This document shows, piece after piece, positions 1 through 9,080 of a DNA stretch of 64,000 nt. Origin of the DNA: Oscillospiraceae bacterium (GTDB taxonomy: Bacteria > Bacillota > Clostridia > Oscillospirales > Ruminococcaceae); contig JAFSCU010000049.1 in the NCBI GenBank assembly GCA_017436575.1, positions 1 through 64,000 of the forward strand. The letters are read 5' to 3'. Positions within the stretch are counted from its first letter, which is position 1. Every line of letters starts with the position of its first letter. Below the pieces are notes generated by a model. That model had not been told where the DNA came from and ran no database searches. It saw only the letters and a list, made by a program, of their open reading frames with translations. The position numbers were made by a program, and so were the translations under genes.

Positions 1-351
1 CATGTAACCTGTTTTGATTTCAAATTTGCCTTTTGATGCTTCAGCAAATTTGTGCAGAATTCTTGCTGCTGCAAGTGGATCTTCGTTACCAGCGATAGCC
101 AGAGCTGTTGTGCCTTCCAGTTTGTCAGACATACCTTCCAGGTCTGTACCTTTGATAGCGATTTTCAGCAGTGTGTTTTTTACAACTTCGTAAGAAACGC
201 CTGCTTCTCTGAGTTCTTTACGGAGTTTTGTATCTTCAGCAACAGTGATACCACCGTAGTTGAAAACAACACCACCCTGTGAAGCGTCCAGTTTAGCTTT
301 CAGATCTGCTACATAGCTCTGTTTCTGAGCCAAGATTTTTTCGCTTGCCAA
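1..351 (-). CDS. rplJ: Ribosomal protein L10, N-terminal part (runs off the left edge)
   Basis: L10 forms the base of the ribosomal stalk and holds the L7/L12 dimers. Reading leftward the frame gives MASEKILAQKQSYVADLKAKL and continues to the window edge without a stop, with the typical L10 N-terminal pattern (coiled start, then VFNYGGITVAEDTKLRKELR). The start is taken as TTG at 351, with AGGTGA five bases upstream. An in-frame GTG at 360 is possible but lies too close to the AGGAG. It is the last visible gene of the rpmG-secE-nusG-rplK-rplA-rplJ block. The C-terminus and rplL lie outside the window. Confidence 0.93.
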   Translation of the reverse strand, partial: MASEKILAQKQSYVADLKAKLDASQGGVVFNYGGITVAEDTKLRKELREAGVSYEVVKNTLLKIAIKGTDLEGMSDKLEGTTALAIAGNEDPLAAARILHKFAEASKGKFEIKTGYM

Positions 352-369
352 TGTTGTCACCTCTCCTTA

Positions 370-602
370 TTATTTTTAAAAACATAATACCTTTTTCTTC
401 TGTGAAAAAAGAGGTTGTGAGTTTACTTTTGCAAAACATAAAAGGCTTGTTTCCGCGCACGAAAACAAGCCTGTAAATACTAACTATTTATAGCTCCGTT
501 CTCGGCAGGCGGGGTGTGCCCTTTATGCATATGCACCTGCTGTCTTAAAACAGCTTTATTATTATATACTATTGTACTTAATTTGTCAACTGTTAATTTG
601 AC
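370..602 (-). promoter_or_regulatory. L10-type ribosomal protein leader (autoregulatory 5' region of rplJ)
   Basis: The long spacer between rplA and rplJ reads, on the minus strand, as a structured leader with the CCTGCCGAGA-type segment and hairpins typical of Bacillota L10 leaders, then a terminator-like stem (443-472) before the rplJ ribosome-binding site. In known L10 leaders the L10-L12 complex binds the leader and favours premature termination. Assignment is by pattern and position only. Confidence 0.75.
443..472 (-). terminator. Attenuator hairpin in the rplJ leader
   Basis: A 10-bp stem AGGCTTGTTT/AAACAAGCCT with a 10-nt loop is followed on the minus strand by a T-rich stretch (TTTTATGTTTT). 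It lies about 90 bases before the rplJ start, so it fits a regulated attenuator better than the end of the rplA transcript. Confidence 0.7.
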
Positions 603-618
603 GAAAACTAAAAATTTA

Positions 619-1314
619 TTAGCCGCCGAATTTAGCGTTGTTGAGTTTTACGCCAGGACCCATTGTAGTAGCGATAGATACTGAACGGATGTACTGACCT
701 TTTGCTGCTGCTGGTTTAGCTTTTACTACAGCATCCATAACTGTGTTGATGTTTTCAACCAGTTTTTCTGTGCCGAAGCTTGCTTTACCTACTGGAACGT
801 GGATGATGTTTGCTTTGTCCAGACGGTATTCGATTTTACCTGCTTTAGCATCTTTAACAGCCTGTGCGATGTTTGGTGTAACTGTGCCAGCTTTTGGGTT
901 TGGCATCAGACCACGAGGGCCGAGAACTCTACCCAGACGGCCAACAAGACCCATCATGTCAGGTGATGTGATAAGAACGTCAAAATCCATAAAACCTTCG
1001 TTCTGGATTTTTGCTACCATTTCTTCAGCACCTACCAGGTCTGCACCTGCTTCCAGAGCTTCTTTTTCTTTGTCGCCTTTTACGATAGCGAGAACTTTTA
1101 CATTTTTACCTGTACCGTGTGGCAGAACTACTGCACCACGTACCTGCTGGTCTGCGTGACGTGAGTCAACACCCAGACGAACATGCAGTTCAACTGTTTC
1201 GTCGAACTTTGCTTTAGCCATGTCAACGCACAGACCGCAACCTTCTTCCAGGTCATACAGTCTTGTTTTGTCAACAAGCTTTTTGCTTTCTATATATTTT
1301 TTACCGTGTTTCAT
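619..1314 (-). CDS. rplA: Ribosomal protein L1
   Basis: L1 binds the 23S rRNA L1 stalk and helps release deacylated tRNA; in many bacteria it also represses translation of its own L11-L1 mRNA. At 231 aa it has the usual length. The conserved central segment [20 protein letters not shown] is present. The start ATG at 1314 has a strong GGAGG six bases upstream. It sits 64 bases after rplK, and that spacer holds a small hairpin resembling the one before rplK. Confidence 0.98.
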   Translation of the reverse strand: MKHGKKYIESKKLVDKTRLYDLEEGCGLCVDMAKAKFDETVELHVRLGVDSRHADQQVRGAVVLPHGTGKNVKVLAIVKGDKEKEALEAGADLVGAEEMVAKIQNEGFMDFDVLITSPDMMGLVGRLGRVLGPRGLMPNPKAGTVTPNIAQAVKDAKAGKIEYRLDKANIIHVPVGKASFGTEKLVENINTVMDAVVKAKPAAAKGQYIRSVSIATTMGPGVKLNNAKFGG

Positions 1315-1326
1315 TATTATCCTCCT

Positions 1327-1352
1327 GTGGTTAAACGGAAACTTCCTCCCAC
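1327..1352 (-). promoter_or_regulatory. Small hairpin before rplA, similar to the one before rplK
   Basis: On the minus strand the rplK-rplA spacer carries GTGG-GA-GGAA, a short loop, TTCC and later CCAC directly before the GGAGG of rplA. The same GTGG-GA-GGA ... TCC ... CCAC layout occurs before rplK (1825-1864). A role as an L1 binding or translation-control site is inference. Confidence 0.4.
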
Positions 1353-1378
1353 TTGTGTGAGTAGTGCAAAACTACAAA

Positions 1379-1804
1379 TTATTCTTCTACTGTAACGCCC
1401 ATGCTGCGTGCTGTACCAGCGATCATGCTCATAGCAGTTTCGATGTTTGCAGCGTTCAGGTCTGGCATTTTCATTTCAGCAATTTTACGAACCTGTTCTT
1501 TTGTCAGCTGGCCAACTTTTGTTTTGTTTGGCACGCCAGAAGCAGATTCAAGGCCGAGTTCTTTTTTGATGAGAACTGGTGCTGGTGGTGTTTTTGTAAT
1601 GAAGCTAAATGTACGGTCTGCATAAACTGTAATTACTACAGGAATGATATAACCGATATCTTTCTGTGTTCTTTCATTGAATTCTTTTGTGAAAGACATA
1701 ATGTTAACACCGTGCTGACCAAGAGCTGGACCAACAGGTGGTGCTGGAGTTGCCTTACCAGCTGGAATCTGGAGTTTGATATATCCAGTAACTTTCTGAG
1801 CCAT
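1379..1804 (-). CDS. rplK: Ribosomal protein L11
   Basis: L11 forms part of the GTPase-associated centre with 23S rRNA and is needed for stringent-response activation. The 141-aa product begins [20 protein letters not shown], contains the conserved [14 protein letters not shown] segment and ends in the RNA-binding C-terminal domain ([13 protein letters not shown]). A longer in-frame reading to 1870 lacks a ribosome-binding site; ATG 1804 has GGAGG upstream and matches the family start. Confidence 0.98.
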   Translation of the reverse strand: MAQKVTGYIKLQIPAGKATPAPPVGPALGQHGVNIMSFTKEFNERTQKDIGYIIPVVITVYADRTFSFITKTPPAPVLIKKELGLESASGVPNKTKVGQLTKEQVRKIAEMKMPDLNAANIETAMSMIAGTARSMGVTVEE

Positions 1805-1824
1805 TATAAATACCTCCGTGTAAT

Positions 1825-1864
1825 GTGGTAAGCTATCGGACAGGACCTTTTCCCGTCCTCCCAC
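1825..1864 (-). promoter_or_regulatory. Hairpin before rplK
   Basis: The nusG-rplK spacer reads GTGG-GA-GGAC, loop, GTCC, then CCAC on the minus strand, ending about ten bases before the rplK GGAGG. It is structurally like the hairpin before rplA, which suggests a shared regulator such as L1. This is inference from repeated layout. Confidence 0.4.
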
Positions 1865-1914
1865 GGGCACAAACGCACCCTATAAAAATCACTCTTTAGT
1901 GACTCTTACCGTTG

Positions 1915-2433
1915 TTAGATTGGTTTAACCTGTAACAGGTCTAATTCTGAAAGTGTTTCTCTGCCAAACATAGAAACTTTTACTTTCACTTTCATTGCGT
2001 CAGCGTCGATTTCAACAACTTCGCCGACAAAGCCAGCCAAAGGACCGTCTGCAATTTCAACATTGTCGCCAACTGCAAAGTCGATTGTCTGTTTTTTGGT
2101 TTCAACGCCCATTGCGTCCACTTCTTTCTGTGAAAGTGGGCTTGGTTTCTGGCTTGAAGCGCCTACAAAACCTGTAACGCCGCGGGTGTTGCGCACGATA
2201 TACCATGTTTCATCTGTGAGAACCATTTTAACGAACACATAAGATGGATACAGTTTGTTTTCTGTTTCTTTGCGTTTGCCGTCTTTGATTTCCACAACTG
2301 TTTCTACAGGAATTTTAACATCCTGAATCATATCGCGCAGGTTGCGGTTTTCGATAACTGCTTCAAGGCTTGAAGCTACCTTGTTTTCATAGCCTGAATA
2401 TGTGTGAACAACATACCATTTTGCCTCGCTCAT
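1915..2433 (-). CDS. nusG: Transcription termination/antitermination factor NusG
   Basis: NusG binds RNA polymerase and couples elongation to pausing, termination and translation. The 172-aa protein starts with the NGN-domain signature MSEAKWYVVHTYSGYENKVA, has the YPSYVFVKM core strand, and ends with a KOW domain (GDNVEIADGPLAGFVGEV). It lies between secE and rplK, the conserved bacterial order, on the shared minus-strand transcript. Confidence 0.98.
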   Translation of the reverse strand: MSEAKWYVVHTYSGYENKVASSLEAVIENRNLRDMIQDVKIPVETVVEIKDGKRKETENKLYPSYVFVKMVLTDETWYIVRNTRGVTGFVGASSQKPSPLSQKEVDAMGVETKKQTIDFAVGDNVEIADGPLAGFVGEVVEIDADAMKVKVKVSMFGRETLSELDLLQVKPI

Positions 2434-2460
2434 ATCTACACCTCGCTTTGAATTAACGTT

Positions 2461-2670
2461 TTAGTAAATCAGCTGGTTCACCAAACCGAAGATGGTGTCC
2501 AGGCCAAAGATTAACACTGCTGCGATCAGAGATACTGCGATTACAACAAGAGTGTTATTCACGATCTGGCTTTTGGTTGGCCACACAATCTTTTTCATTT
2601 CGCCTTTGATTTCAACGGCGCGTCTTTTGATTGATGCGAAAAAGCCAACTTTTTCTTTGTTGTCTGCCAT
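2461..2670 (-). CDS. secE: Preprotein translocase subunit SecE
   Basis: SecE clamps the SecY channel in the Sec translocon. This is the short Gram-positive form (69 aa): a basic amphipathic N-terminal helix containing the conserved EMKKIVWPTKSQ segment, followed by one membrane-spanning helix (roughly residues 38-62). It sits between rpmG and nusG, as in most Bacillota. Confidence 0.97.
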   Translation of the reverse strand: MADNKEKVGFFASIKRRAVEIKGEMKKIVWPTKSQIVNNTLVVIAVSLIAAVLIFGLDTIFGLVNQLIY

Positions 2671-2682
2671 TTCGTCTACCTC

Positions 2683-2832
2683 TTATTTAGTTTCTCTGTG
2701 AAGAGTGTGTTTTTTGCAAAAACGACAATATTTTTTCAGTTCTACTCTGTCTGGAGTATTCTTTTTGTTTTTCTTTGTGTCATAATTGCGCTGTTTGCAT
2801 TCTGTACATGCAAGTGTAATTCTAACTCTCAT
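2683..2832 (-). CDS. rpmG: Ribosomal protein L33
   Basis: L33 is a small 50S protein. The 49-aa product [19 protein letters not shown] has two Cys pairs (CTEC and CRFC), marking the zinc-binding form. A longer in-frame reading to 2874 is rejected because GGAGGTG lies just before ATG 2832 and the family begins there. First gene of the minus-strand block, downstream of a good promoter at 2918-2946. Confidence 0.97.
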   Translation of the reverse strand: MRVRITLACTECKQRNYDTKKNKKNTPDRVELKKYCRFCKKHTLHRETK

Positions 2833-2917
2833 ATCGGCACCTCCATTAAAGTTAGCCTCCCTCTTTTGTCGCAAAAAATTATTGCATAAAAAATAGACCT
2901 ACAAAAGAGGTATATTT

Positions 2918-2946
2918 AGTTTACCATACAAACCCGTCAAAGTCAA
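2918..2946 (-). promoter_or_regulatory. SigA-type promoter of the rpmG-secE-nusG-rplKAJ block
   Basis: On the minus strand TTGACT (complement of 2941-2946), a 17-base spacer and TAAACT (complement of 2918-2923) form a promoter with an extended TGG before the -10. The distance to the rpmG start is about 85 bases. Confidence 0.65.
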
Positions 2947-3276
2947 CAAATTTTTTAATATTTTTTGCCATTTGTGACTATTTTACCATGGCAGATTTTT
3001 TTGGATTACTATATTGTCTTTTTTGGACTTAACCTTATATATTTTACTATTTTTTCGTCTGTAAATCAAGGAAAAATTTGATTTCCACAAAGTTTTTTCA
3101 GCAAGACTTACAAACCGGTAAATCTTTGCATGGCAATACAAATTTACTGTTTTTCACATTTCCTATTTTCCCTATTTATTTTTTTCTCTGATTATGTTAT
3201 CATATTATAATGGAATTATATAATAAAATATAATGTATAATTTTAAAAGACATTTTTAATATAAATGGAGGTCATT
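2947..3276. other. AT-rich gap between divergent rpmG and ddl
   Basis: About 330 bases without a credible gene. A TATAAT at 3206-3211 could be the -10 of a ddl promoter, but I see no good -35 at the right distance. Nothing else is recognisable. Confidence 0.4.
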
Positions 3277-4353
3277 ATGGCAAAGACAAAAGTTTGCGTT
3301 ATCTTCGGCGGTATGTCCAACGAGCACGAAGTCAGTCTGATGAGCACAAAAAGTGTAATCGACAATATCCCTGCCGACAAATACGATGTGGTAAAGGTGG
3401 GCATTACAAAGAAAGGCAGATGGCTGTTTTTCCCTGGCTCTACCGACGATATTATCAGTGATGTTTGGCACGAACATCCTGACAATGTGCCTTGTATGAT
3501 AAGCCCTGACAGAACCACAAAAGGTCTTATCAAAATGGACGGTAAAGATATTTCCATTGAAAAAATAGATGTTGTACTGCCTGTAATGCACGGCAAAAAC
3601 GGTGAAGACGGCACTTTGCAGGGGCTGCTGGAACTGAGCGGCATTCCATACTGCGGCTGCGGTGTGCTGGCAAGTGCTCTGTGCATGGACAAAGTGCATG
3701 CAAATATGGCATTTGACCGCCGGGGTATTCCGCACTGCAAATGGGACTATATGATGGACTGGGAAATTGACTGTTTTGAAGAAATTGCTGAAAAAATGGA
3801 AAAACAGCTGGGCTACCCAATGTTTGTAAAACCTGCCAACAGCGGTTCTTCTGTAGGTGTTTCCAGAGCAGAGGACCGTGCACAGCTGAAAGATGCTGTA
3901 AACAGCGCCCTGGCACACGACAACAAAGTTATTTTTGAAGAATTCATTGCCGGCCAGGAAGTGGAATGTGCAGTTTTTGGCAACTGCCCTGACCTGATTG
4001 CCAGTGAAGTAGGCGAAATAGGCGCCAGTGCCACATTCTATGACTATGATGACAAGTATAAAAACGGCACCAGCAAAACATATATTCCTGCAAACCTGTC
4101 TGCAGAAACGAGACGGGAAATTCAGGCTCTTGCCAAAAAAGCATACACAGTGATGGACTGCAAAGGTCTGTCCAGAGTAGACTTTTTTGTAACAAGAGAT
4201 GGCAGAATACTGCTGAACGAAATCAACACTCTGCCTGGTTTTACACACATCAGTATGTATCCACAGCTTATGCAGCATACCGGTATGAGCTATGCACAGC
4301 TGGTTGACGGCATTATCAGACTGGGACTGGAAGGTGCAGAAGATGAAAGATAG
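3277..4353 (+). CDS. ddl: D-alanine--D-alanine ligase
   Basis: Makes the D-Ala-D-Ala dipeptide for peptidoglycan precursors, using ATP in the cytoplasm. At 358 aa it has the ATP-grasp layout: N-terminal FGGMSNEHEVS, then HGKNGEDG, the ATP-binding KPANSGSSVGVS and C-terminal RVDFFV ... LNEINTLPG with metal-binding Glu and Asn. ATG 3277 is preferred over ATG 3265 because the GGAGG overlaps the latter. Its last 11 bases overlap murI, so the two cell-wall genes are probably translationally coupled. Confidence 0.97.
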   Translation: MAKTKVCVIFGGMSNEHEVSLMSTKSVIDNIPADKYDVVKVGITKKGRWLFFPGSTDDIISDVWHEHPDNVPCMISPDRTTKGLIKMDGKDISIEKIDVVLPVMHGKNGEDGTLQGLLELSGIPYCGCGVLASALCMDKVHANMAFDRRGIPHCKWDYMMDWEIDCFEEIAEKMEKQLGYPMFVKPANSGSSVGVSRAEDRAQLKDAVNSALAHDNKVIFEEFIAGQEVECAVFGNCPDLIASEVGEIGASATFYDYDDKYKNGTSKTYIPANLSAETRREIQALAKKAYTVMDCKGLSRVDFFVTRDGRILLNEINTLPGFTHISMYPQLMQHTGMSYAQLVDGIIRLGLEGAEDER

Positions 4354-5152
4354 ACCTATAGGCGTATTTGACAGCGGCGTAGGCGGACTGACATGTGCAA
4401 AAGAACTGCTGAAACTTGTTCCAAACGAAAATATGATTTATCTTGGTGATACAGCCAGAATGCCTTACGGTGTAAACACAAAAGAAACCCTGGTTGGCTA
4501 CACCAATGATGACGTAGACTTTTTACAGCGAAGAGATGTGAAGCTGATAGTGGTTGCCTGCGGTACTGTGTCCAGTAACGTACCTGCAAATCAGATCAAA
4601 AATCTGTCTGTGCCATATATCGACGTTATTTCACCTACAATTTCTGCCGCTGTGAAAGCCACAAAAAACAAAAAAATCGGCATTATAGCCACACCTGCCA
4701 CCATCAAAAGCGGCAGCTTTGAACAGAGACTGAAAATGTTTGATAAAGACATAGAAACTGTTTCCAACGGTTGTCCACAGCTGGTTACACTGGTACAGGA
4801 TGGCTACATTGACGAAGACAACTTTGTGACAAACAATGTGTGCAGGGAATATCTTGCGCCTATTAAAGCTTTTGGCGTTGATACACTTATTCTGGGTTGC
4901 ACCCACTTCCCTATCATCAGCAAAATCATTCAGAATATTATGGGTGATGATGTAAAGCTGATTGATGCCGGCTATGAAACAGCGCTGGAAGTTAAAAAAG
5001 TGTTGAAAACACTTAACCTGGAAAGAACCAAACCACGTGATCTGGTGAAATATTATGTAACCAGCGAACCCGAAAACTTCGACCAGGTGGCAAATATCTT
5101 TTTGGGTGACGGCAGCAATGCCAAAGCTATTCTGCGAGATATAAAGGATTAA
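4343..5152 (+). CDS. murI: Glutamate racemase
   Basis: Interconverts L- and D-glutamate to supply D-Glu for peptidoglycan. The 269-aa product starts MKDRPIGVFDSGVGGLT and has both catalytic cysteines: Cys73 in VACGTVSS and Cys186 in LGCTHFP. Asp9 and Ser11 of the DSGVGG loop are also present. ATG 4343 lies inside the end of ddl, with GGAAGGTG upstream. A longer frame from 4292 would overlap ddl by 62 bases and lacks a site. Confidence 0.97.
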   Translation: MKDRPIGVFDSGVGGLTCAKELLKLVPNENMIYLGDTARMPYGVNTKETLVGYTNDDVDFLQRRDVKLIVVACGTVSSNVPANQIKNLSVPYIDVISPTISAAVKATKNKKIGIIATPATIKSGSFEQRLKMFDKDIETVSNGCPQLVTLVQDGYIDEDNFVTNNVCREYLAPIKAFGVDTLILGCTHFPIISKIIQNIMGDDVKLIDAGYETALEVKKVLKTLNLERTKPRDLVKYYVTSEPENFDQVANIFLGDGSNAKAILRDIKD

Positions 5153-5154
5153 AG

Positions 5155-5580
5155 ATGAAAGAAAATTATCTGATTACAATAGAAGGTCACATCACTATGG
5201 AGGATGACACAGACAGCGTAAGTCTGACCACTGTGGGGTCCTATCAGGTGAAAAACGGCAAATACTACATAGTGTACAAAGAAACCGAGGCCACCGGTTT
5301 TGCAGGCTGTACCACCACACTGAAGGCCTGGGAAAATGGTGTTTCAATGACAAGGTTCGGCGGTGAAGGCAGCAGTAACCTGCTGATTGAAAAAGGCGCA
5401 ATAAACCTGTGCAACTATCAGACTGTGGCCGGCCCTATTATGCTGGATATCAACGGAATAGACATTATCAACAATCTGGACGAACACGGCGGTCAGCTGA
5501 CATTTGAATACAGCCTGAATGCCGGCGGAATGCTGATAAGCGACAATAAAGTGAATGTTATAGTAAAGGAGATAAATTAA
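5155..5580 (+). CDS. DUF1934 family protein (YwiB-like)
   Basis: A 141-aa protein with alternating strands typical of a lipocalin-like beta-barrel (YLITIEGHITMEDD near the start, YIVYKETEATGF in the middle). B. subtilis ywiB, of the same family, also lies directly before argS, which supports the assignment. Only two bases separate it from murI and one from argS, so it is inside the operon. Function unknown. Confidence 0.85.
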   Translation: MKENYLITIEGHITMEDDTDSVSLTTVGSYQVKNGKYYIVYKETEATGFAGCTTTLKAWENGVSMTRFGGEGSSNLLIEKGAINLCNYQTVAGPIMLDINGIDIINNLDEHGGQLTFEYSLNAGGMLISDNKVNVIVKEIN

Positions 5581-5581
5581 A

Positions 5582-7336
5582 GTGAATTTAGTAAAATTTG
5601 ACGGTATGAATCTGGCAAAAAACCAGATTGCCACTATGGTTAAATCCGCTTTTGAAAAAGCTATCGCTGCTGGCGAACTGCCGCAGCCTGAAGTAATGAA
5701 AGATTTTGTGGTTGAAATCCCACAGGACCTGCGCAACGGCGACTTTTCCACAAACGCTGCAATGGTAAACTCAAAAGCTTTTAAAAGCAACCCAAGAGCT
5801 ATTGCAACAGCCATTATGAAATATATGGAATTCGACGGCACTTTCTTTGAAAGAGCTGAACTGGCCGGTCCTGGTTTTATCAACTTCTTCCTGGGCAAGG
5901 AATATTTTGAAACTGTAGTAAGAGCCGTGCTGGAAAATGGCGAAAACTACGGCAGAACAGAATACGGTCAGGGCAAAAGATACAATGTGGAATTTGTATC
6001 TGCAAACCCAACAGGCCCTATGCACCTGGGCAATGCCAGAGGCGGCGCACTGGGTGATATTCTGGCTGAATGTCTTGACTGGGCAGGTTATGAAGTAACA
6101 AGAGAATTTCTTATCAATGACGCCGGCAACCAGATTGAAAAATTCGGCATGTCACTGGAAGGCAGATATATGCAGCTGTTTGATGAAAGCTATCCATTTG
6201 ATGAAAGTTATTATCAGGGTGCTGACATCATCGCAAGAGCAAAAGAATTCCAGGCTATCCACGGCGATTCTTTTGTAAACAAAACAGTTGACGAAAGAAA
6301 ACAGGCACTGATTGAATATGCACTGCCAAGAAATGTGGCTGATATGAAAGCTCACCTGGAAAAATACCGCATCGAATATGATGTATGGTTCTCTGAACAG
6401 GCAATGAGAGATAAAGGTGATGTAGAAAAAGCAATTGCTATTCTGACAGAAAACGGCTACACATACGAAAAAGACGGCGCACTGTGGTATAAAGGCACAG
6501 CACTGGGCGAAGAAAAGGACGAAGTTCTGGTAAGAGCAAACGGTATTTCCACATACTTTGCCGCTGATATTGCATACCACTACGACAAACTGGTTACACG
6601 TTCCTTTGACAAAGCCATCAATGTATGGGGTGCCGACCACCACGGCCATGTAGCCAGAATGAAAACTGCCATGACAGCCCTGGGTCTGGATGCAAGCAAG
6701 CTGGATGTTGTGCTGATGCAGCTGGTAAAACTTATCGGCGATGCAAAAGATGAAAACGGCAATGTAATCCTGGACGAAAGCGGCAAACCAAAGAAAACAG
6801 AAATCAGAATGAGCAAACGTACAGGTAAAGCAATTCAGCTGGTTGACCTGCTGGACGAAATTCCAATTGATGCTGCAAGATTCTTCTTCAACACAAGAGA
6901 ACCAAACACACATCTGATTTTCGACCTTGACCTTGCTATTCAGGAAAACAGCGAAAACCCTGTTTACTATGTACAGTATGCCCATGCAAGAATCTGCAGT
7001 ATTCTGCGCCAGCTGGAAAAAGAAAACCTGACAGCTGAAGGTATCGAAAATGCAGACCTGTCACTGCTGGCAGACCCTGCTGAAATCGAACTTATCAGAA
7101 CACTGTCATATATGCCTGGCGAAATCATTGCTGCCGGCAAAGCATACGACCCATCAAAAATCACAAAATACTCCATCACACTGGCTACACAGTTCCACCG
7201 TTTCTATAACGCCTGCCGTGTAAAAGGTGAAGATGAAGCACTGTCAAAAGCAAGACTGGCTCTGTGTGTGGCAACTAAACACGCCATCGCAAACTGTCTG
7301 AAAATTATGAATATTACTATTCCACAGCAGATGTAA
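5582..7336 (+). CDS. argS: Arginyl-tRNA synthetase
   Basis: Charges tRNA-Arg with arginine. The 584-aa class I synthetase has the HIGH-type motif in NPTGPMHLGNARGG, the KMSKS-type motif as MSKRTGK, and an ALRYFML-like region followed by the helical anticodon-binding domain to the C-terminus. The start is read as GTG 5582 (GGAG about ten bases upstream); ATG 5606 is the alternative. Last gene of the ddl-murI-DUF1934-argS operon, followed by a clear terminator. Confidence 0.96.
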   Translation: MNLVKFDGMNLAKNQIATMVKSAFEKAIAAGELPQPEVMKDFVVEIPQDLRNGDFSTNAAMVNSKAFKSNPRAIATAIMKYMEFDGTFFERAELAGPGFINFFLGKEYFETVVRAVLENGENYGRTEYGQGKRYNVEFVSANPTGPMHLGNARGGALGDILAECLDWAGYEVTREFLINDAGNQIEKFGMSLEGRYMQLFDESYPFDESYYQGADIIARAKEFQAIHGDSFVNKTVDERKQALIEYALPRNVADMKAHLEKYRIEYDVWFSEQAMRDKGDVEKAIAILTENGYTYEKDGALWYKGTALGEEKDEVLVRANGISTYFAADIAYHYDKLVTRSFDKAINVWGADHHGHVARMKTAMTALGLDASKLDVVLMQLVKLIGDAKDENGNVILDESGKPKKTEIRMSKRTGKAIQLVDLLDEIPIDAARFFFNTREPNTHLIFDLDLAIQENSENPVYYVQYAHARICSILRQLEKENLTAEGIENADLSLLADPAEIELIRTLSYMPGEIIAAGKAYDPSKITKYSITLATQFHRFYNACRVKGEDEALSKARLALCVATKHAIANCLKIMNITIPQQM

Positions 7337-7347
7337 TATACTAAATT

Positions 7348-7378
7348 CAAAGCCGCCTTTATGGCGGCTTTTGTTTTG
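7348..7378 (+). terminator. Terminator after argS
   Basis: An 8-bp stem AAGCCGCC/GGCGGCTT with loop TTTAT is followed by TTGTTTT. Confidence 0.88.
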
Positions 7379-7512
7379 CTGTATGGCAATATATACTGTC
7401 CTTCACGCTCTGCTTTCTTGCATATCTGTTACCAATATGTCATTTTAAATTCATATATTATTAATTTATTTTCATATTATAATATGCTATACTTTAACCA
7501 GGAGGGATATTT

Positions 7513-8889
7513 ATGAAAAGACTGACAACTGTAATTATTTCCCTGGCAATGTTTTATAGTTTTGCAATGACTGCACTAGCAAACTCCGGTCCACGGCAGT
7601 GGAATGGCAGCAGCGCCACAGGCATTGTGCTTACCGGTGATAATTGCCCGCTGGTAGTGGAAAAAGAAGTACTGGATTTTGAAATTGCAGATTTTCCAAA
7701 GGAATACTATTCAGAAAGAAACAAGGATGAACTGGATAAATACACTGACCGTTTCACAGCCTGTTACACATTTTTCAATCCCACTGACTATGATATAACA
7801 GCCACTTTGGCTTTTCCGCTGGGCACTTTGCCTGATTATTTAAGCGCTATGCCTGATTTTGATGATAACAACAGGTTCAATGTGACGCTGAACGGCACTA
7901 ATGCAGAAAAAGAAATCAGGTTTACTGCAGTGGACAGTGCCAACTCCTTTGATTTTTCAGAAGAAATGGCAAAACTGGCTGACGGTTATATGAAAGATGA
8001 TTTTTATCAGCCTGATATGACTGTAACAGAATACACACTGACACCGCAGATAAAGGAAACTGTGGCAAATCACCCTGTGGAAATGTCTTTTGTCTGGGAC
8101 AGCGAACAATACCCTGATACAAAAATCAAGCTGGGTTCAGGTTTTAGCGGATATGGCTCCAGCGACGGCGGACGCACCCTGGCAATCAACGGCAGAAAGC
8201 CTATAGGTCAAAGTTTCACATTGTTTGCTATCGGTCAGCCTGTGGAAACACTGCCTGAATTTTCACTGGTAAGCAAAGGCGTTCCACTGGAAGGTCATGT
8301 GGAAATAACCACCAGACAGACCACACTGAAAGACTATCTGCTGGAAATGGTGCAGTTTCAGGATATTTTCCAAAATATGTCTGACAGCGATATTTACAAC
8401 ATACTGCTGACCAGTGGCATAAAATATGCTTCTTATGGCAGTCTGATAGATTTTTTCTGGCAGTCCAATGAAATAATGGCATGGTTTGTCTATGATATAA
8501 CAGTGCCGGCAGGCGGCAGGGTGGAAAACACTGTGACCGCACCGCTGTGGCCAGATATTATAATGAAAACAACCCCTTATCAGTATGAATACACCTATAT
8601 TCTGTCACCTGCACGGCATTGGGCAGAGTTCAGGGAAATTGAAATAAATATCAATACCCCGTTTTATATGCTGAATTCAAGCCTGCAGGGTATGGAAAAG
8701 ACCGAAAAGGGCTTTGAATACACAGCAGACGGTCTGCCCCAAGGGGAGATGACCTTTACATTATGTGCTGATGAAAATCCATCATCGGAAGTAAACACGG
8801 CATATCTGTGGTTTTTCCTGATTCCTGTGCTGGCCATTGCAGGCCCGGTGGCAGCGCTGATTATACTGCTGAAACGAATGAACAAATAA
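7513..8889 (+). CDS. Exported protein with C-terminal membrane anchor, function unknown
   Basis: A 458-aa protein with a signal peptide (residues 1-24, cleavage likely after TALA) and one C-terminal transmembrane helix (about 431-453) followed by KRMNK. It should therefore be anchored with a large extracellular domain. The domain begins NSGPRQWNGSSATGIVL and contains FFNPTDYDITATLAFPLG, like beta-sandwich exported proteins seen in Clostridia. No catalytic motif is recognisable. AGGAGGG precedes ATG 7513, and the gene is monocistronic between two terminators. Confidence 0.85.
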   Translation: MKRLTTVIISLAMFYSFAMTALANSGPRQWNGSSATGIVLTGDNCPLVVEKEVLDFEIADFPKEYYSERNKDELDKYTDRFTACYTFFNPTDYDITATLAFPLGTLPDYLSAMPDFDDNNRFNVTLNGTNAEKEIRFTAVDSANSFDFSEEMAKLADGYMKDDFYQPDMTVTEYTLTPQIKETVANHPVEMSFVWDSEQYPDTKIKLGSGFSGYGSSDGGRTLAINGRKPIGQSFTLFAIGQPVETLPEFSLVSKGVPLEGHVEITTRQTTLKDYLLEMVQFQDIFQNMSDSDIYNILLTSGIKYASYGSLIDFFWQSNEIMAWFVYDITVPAGGRVENTVTAPLWPDIIMKTTPYQYEYTYILSPARHWAEFREIEININTPFYMLNSSLQGMEKTEKGFEYTADGLPQGEMTFTLCADENPSSEVNTAYLWFFLIPVLAIAGPVAALIILLKRMNK

Positions 8890-8893
8890 CAAA

Positions 8894-8922
8894 AACAGGT
8901 GAGGAAGCTCACCTGTTTTTTA
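8894..8922 (+). terminator. Terminator after the exported protein gene
   Basis: A 10-bp stem AACAGGTGAG/CTCACCTGTT with loop GAAG, then a T run. Confidence 0.9.
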
Positions 8923-9080
8923 TCTGCAGTAAGGGCCTGACACGCCGAAAAAGGACTGAAAGCAGTGCTTTCCCCGGACATATTGTCACACCGTCATTCT
9001 GCTTTCAGCATTAACTATACGCATGTGCGGACGCAGCTGTCACCCGTTTTTTACATCTTGTCCCTCATTACAGCCACAGA

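Noticed and set aside
3256..4278. 340-aa minus-strand ORF opposite ddl
   Set aside because: A shadow of the ddl gene: Cys/Phe/His-rich, no ribosome-binding site, no domain.
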